A DNA stretch of 64,000 nucleotides from NCBI RefSeq assembly GCF_003597395.2, contig NC_133790.1:25371955-25435954 (forward strand), given 5' to 3'. The stretch comes from Chelonoidis abingdonii (taxonomy: Eukaryota; Chordata; Testudines; Testudinidae). A program made the position numbers and the translations under genes. The notes beneath the pieces were generated by a model. It saw only the letters and a list, made by a program, of their open reading frames with translations. It had not been told where the DNA came from and did not search any database. Positions 23,388 through 33,380 of the stretch are shown here, in pieces; position 1 is the first letter of the stretch, and every line of letters starts with the position of its first letter.

Positions 23388-23860
23388 CTCAGCTCAGTGG
23401 TTAGAGTAAGCACCCGCAGGGTGTGTGAGACCCAAGTTCACATCTGTTCTCTCCATCATGCAGAAAGAGGACTTATCCTCACTCTCCCACATCCCAGGTG
23501 AGTACTATGGGGCTAAATGTTATAAGGTGAGCGCCAGTGCCTCCTCCTCTGGCTGTTTCACATAGAATGAAGTAGGCATTTAATTCATTCTCACAAAAAA
23601 TGACTTAAATGCCGAAGCTGCCTGAGTCCGAGAGGGGTTCCTACTTGTAGATTGCTGGCAGAGATAGGCACCTCCGTGTGCCCAGGACGGAGGCACCGAG
23701 CTCTGAGAGCAGTGGGGTTTAGGACACATCCCTCTTCTTGGCATCTTGCATAGGCTACTTTAGGTGGCTGCCTGCCTAGCACACTGGCTTTTGTGAATTG
23801 CATTGTCAGGCACCTCTCTTCCCATTCACTGTATAGGGAGGCTAAGCACCTAACTCAGAC
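23388..23860 (+). repeat. tRNA-like SINE head and flanking repeat
   Basis: 'gctcagtggttagagtaagc' followed by 'gtgagacccaagttcacatc' has tRNA-like A- and B-box spacing. Similar text recurs at about 39017 and 39300. The sequence up to 23860 continues on the far side of the PLE composite at 26478, so it formed one unit before that insertion. Confidence 0.5.
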
Positions 23861-23875
23861 TTTGTGGATCACAGT

Positions 23876-25128
23876 TTCAGAGGGGTAGCCGGGCTGGTCT
23901 GTATCAGCAAGGAGTCCTTGTGGCACCTTAGAGACTAACAAATTTATTTGAGCATAAGCTTTTGTGGGCTAAAACCCATGTACATGGCCAAACCGGAGGG
24001 GCATTGCTGGTTAGGGTCGGCTCTAGGTTTTTTGCCACCCCAAGCAAAAAAAATTTTGGCTGCCTCCCACCCCAGCCCTGGGCTCTCACCCCCACACACA
24101 CACCACCAGTGCCCTCCCCCACCCACACCCCGTGCCGCACAGCCCTGGGCTCTCTCTTCCCCCCCACCCATACCCCCTGCTACCCCAGCACTGGGCTCCC
24201 ACCCCACCCTACCTGCACTCCCTGCTGCCCCTGCCCTGGGCTCTCCTCACACACACACACCCGACCCCCTACATCCCAGCACTGGACTCCCACTACCAGT
24301 GCTGACTCTGCATCACTCCACCCCTCGCTCCAGCCAGTCCGGCACTGGCAGCTGTCGGATAAGAGCACGGGCTCTGGCCATCCTCAGCCAGGTCCTCCAG
24401 CCAGGGCGCCCACCTCACAGACTGGCTGGGACCCAGGATGGCAGAGTTGAGGGGATACCTACGGTCAGGGCGCTAGGGAGCGGCAGAGAGTAGCCCCGAG
24501 GGATAGCCAAGCCGGGGAGCAGGACATGGGCCCCACATGGAAGTGCCCCACCTTCTATGGCCCCTCTGCCACTGCTGCTTCTGGCTGCCCTGCCACAGTC
24601 CCTGGGTGGCTCAGGTTGCTTCACCCAGCCTCAGCTGCGACGCTGAGGGTGGCCGCCCTGCAGCACGTGCAGGCAGCTCAGTGTGCCCCACGGGGCGGCC
24701 CCCAGCCCAAGTGTCCCCCACTCGGAGCCTGCCTGGCCCAGCCACAAGGTGCGGGTGCTGCTCCCCCACTGCGCAAACCGCAGTGGCCCCAGAGCACCCC
24801 CCGCACACATCCTGCTGCTGCTGCCAGGGCCAGCTTTAGACTTTTGCCGCCTGAAGCAAAAAAACAAACAAAAAAAAGATGGCTGGAATGCTGCCCCTGA
24901 AAATGTGCCACCCCAAGCATGTACTTGGTTTGCTGGTGCCTAGAGCCGGCCCTGTTGCTGGCACATGATGGCATATATCTCTGTCTGAGGGGTTGGAGCA
25001 AATGTGGTTGTATCTTAGAGCTTGGCTGTAGACAATGGATTGCGTGGTGTGGTCTGGATGAAAGCTGGAGGCATGTAGGTAAGTATAGCAGTCAGTTGGT
25101 TTCCGGTATAGGGTGGTTTCTGTAACCA
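23876..25128 (-). pseudogene. PLE arm, inverted, internally deleted (interrupted by a hAT)
   Basis: Read on the minus strand, it starts with a C-terminal reverse transcriptase segment (TETTLYRKPTDCYTYLHASS, then VYSQALRYNHICSNPSDRD). It jumps straight to the GIY-YIG region (ICHHVPATGP in one frame; in the next frame CQQCPSGLAMYMG), then jumps again to the 3' end 'gttttagcccacaaaagctt', 'gactaac', and 'cggctacccctctgaa'. Two internal deletions and the hAT at 24012-24954 interrupt it. No intact protein. Confidence 0.75.
24012..24954. mobile_element. GC-rich non-autonomous hAT element, 943 bp, inside the PLE arm
   Basis: Terminal inverted repeats are TAGGGTCGGCTCTAGG at 24012 and, reverse-complemented, CAGGGCCGGCTCTAGG at 24954. 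They are flanked by 8-bp repeats TTGCTGGT (24004-24011) and TTGCTGGC (24955-24962). The interior has a GC-rich tandem array (about 24070-24300) and a second GC-rich block. Long open frames on both strands (up to 181 codons) are proline- and glycine-biased by-products. A truncated sister copy lies at 16774-17562, and a related short one at about 59164-59460. Confidence 0.85.
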
Positions 25129-25145
25129 TCGCTTATTAGCACAGT

Positions 25146-26331
25146 GCTAATTGTTTACAGCCAAGGTCTAATATACAACCGCATTTGCTCCAACCCCTCA
25201 GACAGTGACAAACACCTACAAGATCTCTATCAAGCATTCTTACAAGTACAATATCCACCTGCTGAAGTGAAGAAACAGATTGACAGAGCCAGAAGAGTAC
25301 CCAGAAGTCACCTACTACAGGACAGGCCCAACAGAGAAAGTAACAGGACACCACTAGCTGTCACTTTCAGCCCCCAACTAAAACCTATCCAGCGCATCAT
25401 CAAGAATCTACCACCTATCCTAAAGGACGATCCCTCACTCTCTCAGATCTTGGGAGACAGGCCAGTCCTCGCTTACAGATAGATCCTCAACCTGAAGCAA
25501 ATACTCACCAGCAACTACACACCACACAACAAAAGCACTAATCCAGAAACCTATCCTTGCAACAAAGCCCGTTGCCAACTCTGTCCACATATCTATTCAG
25601 GGGACACCATCATAGACCCTCATAGAAAAAAAAAAACCCTAATCACATCAAAAGCCACACTATCAGAGGCCGTTCACCTGCACATCTACCAATGTGATAA
25701 GTATGCATCATGTGCCAGCAATGCCCCTTTGCCATGTACATTGACCAAACCGAACAGTCTTCTACGCAAAAGATAAAAAAAAAACCAATGGACATAAATC
25801 AGACAAAAAGAAATTATAACATTCAAAAACCGTTGCGAGAACACTTCAACCTCCCTGGTTTACTCAATTACAGAACTCAAAGTCGCAATACTCCCAACAA
25901 AAAGCTTCAGAAAACAGACTCAATGAGAAACCTGCAGAATTGGAATTAAATTTGCAAACTGGACACCATTAAATTAGGCTTGAATTAAAGAAAACTGGGA
26001 GTGGATGGTTATACACAAAGTAAAACCTATTTCCCCATGCTAATTTTTCCTCCCTACTGTTACTCACACCTTCTTGTCAACTGTTGGAAATGGGTCATCC
26101 TGATTATCACTACAAAAGTTTTTTTTCTCCTGTTGATAATAGCCCACCTTATCTGATTACTCTCATAGTTAGTATGGCAACACCCATTTTTTCATGTCCT
26201 CTGTGTATATATATCTTCCTACTGTATTTTCCACTGCATGCATCCGATGAAGTGGGTTTTAGCCCATGAAAGCTTATGCCCAAATAAATTTGTTAGTCTC
26301 TAAGGTGCCCCAAGTATTCCTCGTTCTTTTT
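25146..26331 (+). pseudogene. PLE arm: reverse transcriptase C-terminus, GIY-YIG remnant and 3' end
   Basis: Penelope-like elements encode a reverse transcriptase with a C-terminal GIY-YIG endonuclease. This arm reads VYSQGLIYNRICSNPSD, KHLQDLYQAFLQVQYPPAEV, 'RRVPRSHLLQDRPNRESN' and up to GDRPVLAYR before a stop near 25480. The frame continues in pieces through a zinc-finger-like 'CNKARCQLCPHIYSGDT' to 'MCQQCPFAMYIDQTEQS', where the GIY-YIG motif is degraded. Several frameshifts and an A10 tract at 25627 break the frame. The 3' end has 'ccgatgaagtgggttttagc' and 'cccaaataaatttgttagtc'. A 5'-truncated dead copy. Confidence 0.85.
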
Positions 26332-26458
26332 ATCAGAGGGGTAGCCGTGTTAGGCTGGATCTGTAAAAGCAGCAGAGAATCCTGTGGCACCTTATAGACT
26401 AACAGACGTTTTGGAGCATGAGCTTTCGTGGGTGAATACCCACTTCGTCAGACACAGA
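26332..26458 (-). mobile_element. Short PLE 3' end, second subfamily, with 7-bp TSD
   Basis: It runs from 'atcagaggggtagccgtgtt' through 'cctgtggcaccttatagact' and 'ttcgtgggtgaatacccact' to 'cgtcagacacaga', which is the antisense of a PLE 3' end. It is flanked by TCTTTTT at 26325-26331 and 26459-26465. The subfamily differs from the adjacent arms. Because it sits between the older arm and that arm's TSD, it inserted later. Confidence 0.75.
26398..26454 (-). ncRNA. Candidate hammerhead ribozyme core in PLE end
   Basis: On the minus strand the order is CTGACGA, an extra A, a 6-bp stem GTGGGT/ACCCAC with loop ATTC, GAAA, a 2-bp stem GC/GC with loop TCAT, then TC at the expected cleavage site. 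These are the conserved hammerhead core elements with the very short stem III typical of PLE hammerheads (established for PLEs in general). Departures are the unpaired A after the first core strand and no obvious stem I pairing nearby. The corresponding sites at 26242 and 34234 carry core mutations. Confidence 0.45.
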
Positions 26459-26477
26459 TCTTTTTGTGGATCACAGT

Positions 26478-27539
26478 ATTGTTCCTGAGATTTGCACGGC
26501 CCTTAAAAGTTAGGCATTGTGACACTGGACATCTCAACACCCACATCCCTTTGTAGACCTGGGCCTAAATGATTTTTTTTCATAGAAAGTGTCTGTTTTC
26601 TTCACAATTTTTCAATTTATCATAAAAACCCCAAAACCTGAACACCAAAAATGTTTCAGTTTGGACAAAAAGTTTTGGTTTTTGCTTTTTCAATAAAAAG
26701 TCAAAATTTTCCATAGATTTTTCCACTGATTGTTTTTTTTTCATTTTTGTTGAAATTTTCCAGATGAGAGAATTTTTTTTTCTATTCAGCTCTACATAGC
26801 AAAAAGATGCTGCTTGTATGGTAAGTGTATTATTAGCTTTCTGGTCATTATGGCTGATTTCTTATCATTACAAAAAGTGGTGAACATTATAGGTAAAATG
26901 CAAAAGTGAAAATTATTGTTCTGAAAGTTATTTTTATTTTGCATTTCTATTACTATAGTGCCTAAGGGCTCTGATAAGGGCCCTGTTGGGCTAGGCACTG
27001 TCCAAATATGTAATAAAAAGACAGTCCTTGTCTCAAATGGCACACAGCATTAAACTGTTATGGGAAATCATGTAAAAGCCTGGTAAATATCCTTTGCAAT
27101 CAAAATGATTTAAAATAATTTAAATCAAAGGCATTTAGGTTTCTTAACTCCCATTGAATGGGAAATGGGAGATAGACATCCAAACACCATGAAGGATCTG
27201 GGCCTAAATAACTTAAGAACACAAATCCTTTTGTTTTTTAAAATGGTACTTCTGCTCTGAAGTCATTTAAGGCTTTTGAAAATCCCACCCTTCATAATTA
27301 ACTAACTGTTTAAAGCCATTAATAAACCATACCCCGTTAAACTGGCCAAACCATACAGAGAGAGCCATGTTTTTAAAAATTCATTGAGGAGTTTTGCTCA
27401 GAACAGTGCTTAATTTGTGCCAGTGCTCACCAGGGCTGAGCCCCAGCATCTCTGGGCTTGCCGCGTCAGTTATGAAAAGTAAAAAAATTGCTGGATCCCA
27501 GGCACAACACTTTCATTATGAATTAAGCACTTGCTCAGT
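26478..27539. other. Intergenic with fragments
   Basis: It continues the repeat interrupted by the PLE. A MIR 3' end in antisense lies at about 26938-27045 ('tattactatagtgcctaagg', 'ctaggcactgtccaaatatg'). The rest is AT-rich without recognised genes. Confidence 0.5.
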
Positions 27540-27773
27540 AGCAGGGTGAATGAGATGATATGGGGCTTGGGTCACTTGCAGGTTTAAACTAGTGTAAATG
27601 GTGAATTCTCTGCCACTTGAAGTTTTTAAACCATGATTTGAGGACTTCAGTAACTCAGCCAGAGGTTATGAGGTCTATTTCAGGGGTGAGTGGGCAAAGT
27701 TCTGTGGCCTGCAATGTGCAGGAAGCCAGACTAGATGATCACAATTGTCCCTTCTGACCTTAAAGTCTATGAG
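27540..27773 (+). mobile_element. CR1 LINE 3' end
   Basis: It reads 'gtgaattctctgccacttga', 'gttctgtggcctgcaatgtgcaggaagcc', 'agactagatgatcacaattg' and 'cccttctgaccttaaagtct'. This is the standard CR1 3' end in sense orientation. Confidence 0.9.
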
Positions 27774-28693
27774 ACACAAATTGTGACCATAGATGAAAAA
27801 CTTCAGATAGTCACAGTTTGTGTCACCAAACGTCATGACCCGCACCCAGCCTCACTTTTACAGAATTAAAGCAGAGGTGGCTATAGCATGGTCCACATGG
27901 TTTGCAGTGCCCATGTTATAAGCACCCAGGTATGGGCTGCACATTCCAGCACTCTGCATGTTCCATCTTGGACCAAGCTGCCTCCAAGCAAAAGCAAGAT
28001 TCTTCTGTGTGCAAAAGTAACTTCTTGCCTTCTTGGCTCTCCTTTTCTTGGCTGAGATCAGAATCCAGCCAAAATCACACTTTTATGACATCACAGGCTG
28101 TTGCCATGGAAATGACTGATGTTCTAATTTCATCATGGTGGTTTTAGAAAGAAGATGTTGAAGGAGAAGCAGGCAGATAATGAGAAACAAAACAAGAATG
28201 AATGCAAATTACCAAAATAAATGAATGAGCCACCTGAAAGAGGAGTGAATTGACAGCTCTTCTTACAGCTTTGAGCATGTTTCTCAGTGAGAGAGATATT
28301 TATTAATTTTGGGGGCACACTGTCATTTCTGAAGGAATCAGCAAAGCAACAGGATTTTTTCTGCCACATTTCTGAATCTTTCACCTTCTCATTTTTGTGT
28401 GTGCACTAAGTGGCACGTGCTGAGCTTAGCCTTGGGATGTGTCATCATGATAAATCACTTTTCATGGGAATTATATTTTTCCCCCAACTGAAGCTGCCAG
28501 CAAGACACATTTTAATAGTTGCAAGTGAAAGTCTGCAACATCCTCTGCCACTTCCTCTCTCTCTCAACACCCTGAAAATATTAATTAAGTAAACCCCCAA
28601 TACCTGCCTTTAGGGACGCTTGTCCTGTTTTAATTTTAGCTCCTGGTGAATAAATCCAGTGGTGGAGTCTTATAACTATAAGCACTGGGTCAC
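27774..28693. other. Intergenic, no repeat recognised
   Basis: Unique-looking sequence; positions 28250-28560 have no repeat signature. Small ORFs have no family resemblance. It is a candidate for a conserved non-coding element only because it is repeat-free. Confidence 0.4.
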
Positions 28694-28697
28694 AGGC

Positions 28698-29587
28698 TGT
28701 CATAAATAGATAGCTAAGGGTTAATGTTTCTTTTACCTGTAAAGGGTTAACAAAGGGAACCAAACACCTTACCAGAGGACCAATCAGGAAACTGGATTTT
28801 TCAAAGTCAGGGAGGGAGTTTTTGGGGTCTGAGTCTTTTGTCTGTCTCTCAGCTATGAGAAGGTTCTTTCTATCTTCTAATCTTCTGTTTCCAAATTGTA
28901 AGTACAGGTAGAAAAACAATATAGGCTTTTATGTTGTTTTTTGTATTTTACATGTGTGTAGCTTGCTGGAATGTTTCAAATTGGATATCTTTTGAATCAG
29001 ACTGTTTATTCATATTTTCTTATAAGCAATAGCCCTGTATTGTCATCTTGATGTCAGAGATTAATTTTATGTTCTTTTTCTTTCTTTATATAAAGTTTTT
29101 TTTTAAAACTTGTTTGAGTTTTTCTCTGGTAGGAAAGAACGAACGGGGGAGGAATTCTCTTTGTTTAGATCTACGGAGGGTCCCAAACTCTGCAGCACCA
29201 GGAAAGCTGTGGGGAGAGAGAGAGAATCTTTTGTTTCCTTGTATTTGGGTTTGTCTCTTTGGTGGAATAGAGGAGACATGCTTCTTGGTATTGTGATGTA
29301 AAGAGATTGCATCAGTACTCCAGTTAGCCAGAGAGGAAAGTCTGGGTGGTGAGAGAGAGGGAAGAAGGAAGTGAGTTATTCCCTTTGTTGTGAACTCAGA
29401 GTCCTCTGAGTCTTGGGGTCCCTCCAGGGAAGGTTTTGGGGAGACCAGAGGGGGCCAAAACCCTGGAATTTTTGGATGGTGGCAGCGAGATCAAGGCCAA
29501 GCTGGTAATTAAGCTTAGAAGGGTTCATGCTAGGCACCCAGATTTTTGGACGCTAAGGTCCAGATTTGGGAAAGATGCTTATGATAC
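28698..29587 (+). mobile_element. Solo LTR, 890 bp, 4-bp TSD AGGC
   Basis: It begins TGTCATAAATAGATAGCTAA and ends near 'gatgcttatgatac', so the ends form the inverted pair TGTCATAA / TTATGA(t). AGGC flanks both sides (28694-28697 and 29588-29591). It is colinear with the copy at 46129-47032. TATATAAA near 29089 supports the + orientation. No internal retroviral genes are present, so it is a recombined solo LTR. A 4-bp TSD suits a gamma-type endogenous retrovirus, but class is not proved. Confidence 0.8.
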
Positions 29588-29599
29588 AGGCCCTCTGCA

Positions 29600-29855
29600 T
29601 ATGTGGGCAAGTCTGTTTCTCTGCCCCCTCTGCTGCTCATATTCAAGGACCTCAAAGTTCTTTACAGCATTAATGAATGAAGCCTCACAACTTTCCAATG
29701 AAGTGGGTATCGCTCCCATTTTACCAACTGGGAAATCAAGACACAGAGGCTGAGATCAAATAGCAAATCTATGGCAGGGCTGCAGTAAGAGAACTCAGAG
29801 GTTCTGACGTCAAGTCCCCTGGTCTAACCACTAGAACAGACTGCTTAATGTTTCA
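29600..29855 (-). repeat. MIR-type SINE (antisense)
   Basis: It reads 'gacctcaaagttctttacag', 'ctcccattttaccaactggg', 'agacacagaggctgagatca' and 'ctggtctaaccactagaaca', the antisense MIR order. Confidence 0.75.
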
Positions 29856-31168
29856 AAGTGAACTAGGGAAATGTCTTTCCCATCAGATTTCTGGGTAGGA
29901 GAGAAGAAAAGGGGCTTAAATAAAAATAAACTCTACACCTTGCTTTGTTTTAAAACTGTTAGAAATAAAAGGGGGATGGGATGGCTTTGGGCTTGTTACT
30001 AGAAGGTACATGATCACCTTGCTGAGTGTTAGCTTAACTCCAGCCTACATCAACAGTAAAGGATGGCTTTCACCCCGGTAGCTTTTTCTCAGGGTCTGTC
30101 TGCATATACTTCAGTGGATCACAGTACAGTTCCCTAGGAAACTCTGGTTACATCCTAGCAGGAACATATGAGTAAGTTAAGCAGTGAATATATATACATA
30201 TATATATATAGGACTGAATAGACAGAGAGAGAGTGACATACCTTCTCCCTACATGTGGTTGGTCCCTCCAAATCAGGGTTGAGACATGTTTGGGGAAATT
30301 TCTCTTGCTGCTGTCTATGCTGTACCTGTCTGGTGAATACATAGCAAACTAAAGTCTCCAGGGTTCCTAGGTTGGCATCTTTCTGTCCATGGTTCTCTAC
30401 TCGATGTCGCTCTGGTTGCCTTGTTCTAAACCTTATGCCCCCACTCCCATTATCTCTCTTATTTGTCTCCAGTGCTTAGTTGAACTCCATGTTGTTTTGG
30501 CCTCTGCCTGCCTTTGAGGGGAAGGTCATTGTCATCCCTGGGTGGAGACTCCTGGGGCTCTATCTCCCACTCCAGCTGTCTAATTGACTGGCACCTTTCT
30601 GGCATCTTACACCTGCTCTAAACTCACACCCATACAAGTCATTTTAAAAAGTCCACAGAGGCGTTTGTGTTTCAGAGGGTTTTTTAGAACTTCATTCCTG
30701 TTGTCCCTTTCTTTTGTACTTTGCATTGCAGATTGAGGCACGCAGTAGTTGTGTTGGTTTCCATAGGCCTGGATCTACTGATCAGTTATAATTTGATATT
30801 CTGCAGTCTTGATTGTTTGCTCCTAACTATGCATTACCTGAACTGTCACAGCCCTTCCTAAGCTAATATGTCAGTATATTCTGAAGTCAATGTAGGCTGT
30901 GGGAAGAGGATGGATGACAGCTTTTCTTTGAAGGTTGTGAGCACAGATGTTTAGCTCAGCAGATGGAGACCCTCACTAGCAATAGGCCACAAATAGCATG
31001 CCGTGTTCTCCTTGCACTTATGGCACCAGCAGATGGAGATGTCTAGAGGGAAGTGGGTTCTGCTTGTATTTCAGTGTTCCGCAAATGTGCCCTTTTGCGG
31101 AACACTGTGTGGTATGTGCTGCTCTGTTCTCAGGACAGTAGAATCTAAGACTCCTGCCATATAGAATC
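29856..31168. other. Intergenic; AT microsatellite and hairpin
   Basis: A (TA)n tract lies at about 30188-30210. A perfect 14-bp inverted repeat CAGTGTTCCGCAAA lies at 31072-31085 and 31094-31107 with an 8-bp loop. No gene seen. Confidence 0.55.
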
Positions 31169-31171
31169 TAA

Positions 31172-32058
31172 GGTACGTCTACACTACGGGATAATTCCGA
31201 ATTACATTAAACCGGTTTTATAAAACAGATATTATAAATTCGATTTCACGTGGCCACACTAGGCACAGTAATTCAGCGGTGTTGGTGTGCATCCATGGTC
31301 CCACAAGCTAGATCGTATTTCTGGAGCGTTGCATTGTGGTAGCTATCCGTAGCTAATCCCATAGTTTCCACAGTCCCCCATCGCCTTGAATTCTGCGGTG
31401 AATCATGTCAACAGTGGTTCTGGTAAATTCTCAGTCATTCCGTCTCCTGGGAAACAACAGCAGACAATCCTTTTCGCAACCCTTATTTCCCGGATTAGCC
31501 CGGACAGACCATAGCACGCGCAACCGAAGCCCATTCAGCCTTTTTTTTTTACAGTCACCGTATGTGTACTGATGCGCGGACAGAGGCATACCAGTGCTAC
31601 ACAGCACCATCATTTCTTTGCATGATAGCAGAGATGGTAACATCGTTCTGTACCGTCTACTGCGGGATAAACTGGCAATGAGATGACGGTTATCTCCCCT
31701 CCTCGTACTGGTCTACTGCTATCATGAGTGCCCCTGGCTGAGATCGGCTGGGGCGCAAAAGCAAAACTGGAATGACTCCCTGAGTCAATCCTCCTTTATG
31801 TTTCAAAAAGAGTCAGTCCTGCTAGAATATGCAAGTGTAATAGGACCAGTGTATCAGAGAGCACATCTGCTCCGTGCAGTTTTCACAGGGGGTCGCGCCC
31901 CGCAACAGATAAACCCTCCTCTCGTCGAGGAGGAGTACAGAAATTGATTTAAAGAGCCCTTTATATCAATATAAAGAGCGTTGTAGTGTGGACAGGTACA
32001 GTGTTAAATCGATTTAACGCTGTTTAAATCAATTTAAACGCATAGTGTAGACCAGGCC
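31172..32058. mobile_element. PIF/Harbinger-like non-autonomous transposon, 887 bp
   Basis: The ends are GGTACGTCTACACTACGGGA and, reverse-complemented, GGCCTGGTCTACACTATGCG. Both sides carry the 3-bp flank TAA (31169-31171 and 32059-32061). Subterminal AT-rich inverted segments ('aaaccggttttataaaac' versus 'ttaaatcgatttaacgctgt') follow. No transposase frame remains. Confidence 0.75.
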
Positions 32059-32061
32059 TAA

Positions 32062-32779
32062 GACTCCTGGCTGGCTTACAGCCTGCTTGAGGCTTCTCTT
32101 GTACTAGTTCTTTGCTTTGTGCATTTTTTTTTAAACCATGCACAACGTTTACTTCACTAATGAATGAATCAGGATGAGCAAAAGGACCCCAACCATGGTG
32201 TATGGACACTGGATCTAGCTTTGCTTAGCAGCTTTGCTTCTTTTTTACCATGCACTTGTCAATAGAAACTGCCCTCTTCTTAACGTTACCATTCATTTTA
32301 ATGATGCAGAGGGGGATGAAATAGTAGCAGGGGTTTCTGGCACCAGGTTTGATCAGGAGTAAAAATGTTGGTGGGGGATGAGCAACACACCAGTGTTAAT
32401 CTGTGAGCCTTCCATGCGTCAGTCCAGGGCCATTAGTGTTTGGTTACACAAGCCTACAGTGCAGTGACAGCATGTGAAAGGAATGAGTTGCTCATGAGGA
32501 CTTGGGTGCCACAGTGAGTTGGTTATTGTTGTGTTCCCTGTTGAGATGGTGGGCTCAGTTCCTGCAGCAAAGGGGCTACTTCCTGGTGCTGAAAAGGAAA
32601 GCACCCACCGTGGCCAGGTAAATGGATTTAAAGTGCACTTGCATATGTGGACACACTTCAGTGTCACTGGGTGGCCAGATAGTGAAAGTGATACGTGGTT
32701 ATATGGAGTCATTATTTACTTGCTCCTTAGGTATCCTAGTTTCCCTTTGGGGTGGTATCACAGGGTTCACTCACTGCTG
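32062..32779. other. Intergenic, nothing recognised
   Basis: Small ORFs on both strands without family resemblance. Confidence 0.45.
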
Positions 32780-33380
32780 GTGGCATCTCCTATGGGCCAT
32801 CATGGGGATTAATTCCAGCCAGGCACTACACCCTCCGCTGGTGGTGACTCTCTTGTCATCCTCTCGCCCTACAGACCCCTCACTCCAGGAACTACAACCT
32901 CCTCTTCATGACTTGGCTCTCTGTCCAGGTCACCAGATATACCCCTCCTGCCCTTCCAGGATATCAAAGTCTCTTCAGCACAAATCATCCCAGGCAGTCA
33001 ACTGTCCTCTGCCTCATCTGTGCCACCTCCCCAGTGGCAGGTAGGGGAACCCAGGCCTGCCCTCTACTCCAGGTTCTAGCTTAGGTACCCTCCAGTTAGC
33101 AGCTAAGGCCTGCACAGTTGTACTTTGCTGCTCTTTCCCTGAACCTTCTCCTATCTTCCTGGCTTCCCCATCTCTGGGTTTGCTAGCCTCCCAACTTCCT
33201 CCTCGCAAGGATTAAACATGGACTACCTGTATAGTCCGTAGCAAAGCTCCCTCCTTCCAGGGTGTGACCATAGCCCCCTTCTAGTGGCAGCTTCCTAGTT
33301 TATATGGGCCCCACCTCTTCCTCCTCAGCTGGGCCTGTTCTACTTAAATCCCTGCTCCCTGTTTCCTTCTCCAAGTGAAG
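32780..33380 (-). repeat. LTR-like repeat, related to the 38-kb copy
   Basis: The block 'ggtaggggaacccaggcctg' and 'ccctctactccaggttctag' (33040-33078) parallels 'gggtacccaggccctcccta' and 'ctccaccagattccag' at about 38238-38276. On the minus strand 'cccatataaactaggaag' near 33310-33293 could be a TATA element. The boundaries are not resolved. Confidence 0.4.

Larger units (their letters stand above)
23861..26477. mobile_element. Composite Penelope-like retroelement, flanked by 15-bp TSD
   Basis: The 15-bp direct repeats TTTGTGGATCACAGT at 23861-23875 and 26463-26477 bound the whole block. Inside are a minus-strand PLE arm (23876-24011 plus about 24955-25128), a hAT element splitting it (24012-24954), a plus-strand PLE arm (about 25146-26331), and a second PLE end (26332-26458). 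The host sequence resumes with no other gap. Confidence 0.8.

Noticed and set aside
23388..23455. Possible tRNA gene
   Set aside because: It has A- and B-box-like motifs but no cloverleaf with paired acceptor stems; it fits a tRNA-derived SINE head.
24012..24954. Long ORFs on both strands (for example 181 codons at 23948-24493) as candidate proteins
   Set aside because: They follow the GC-rich tandem array of a hAT element, are proline/glycine biased in several frames, and recur in the truncated sister copy at 16.8-17.6 kb.
24955..25135. Simple twin-priming 5' inversion of one PLE
   Set aside because: The same coding segment is present in both arms and the left arm also reaches the 3' end; a plain 5' inversion would not duplicate these.
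25627..25636. A10 tract taken as a poly(A) tail of a processed pseudogene
   Set aside because: The flanking text is continuous PLE coding sequence on both sides; the tract is an internal expansion.
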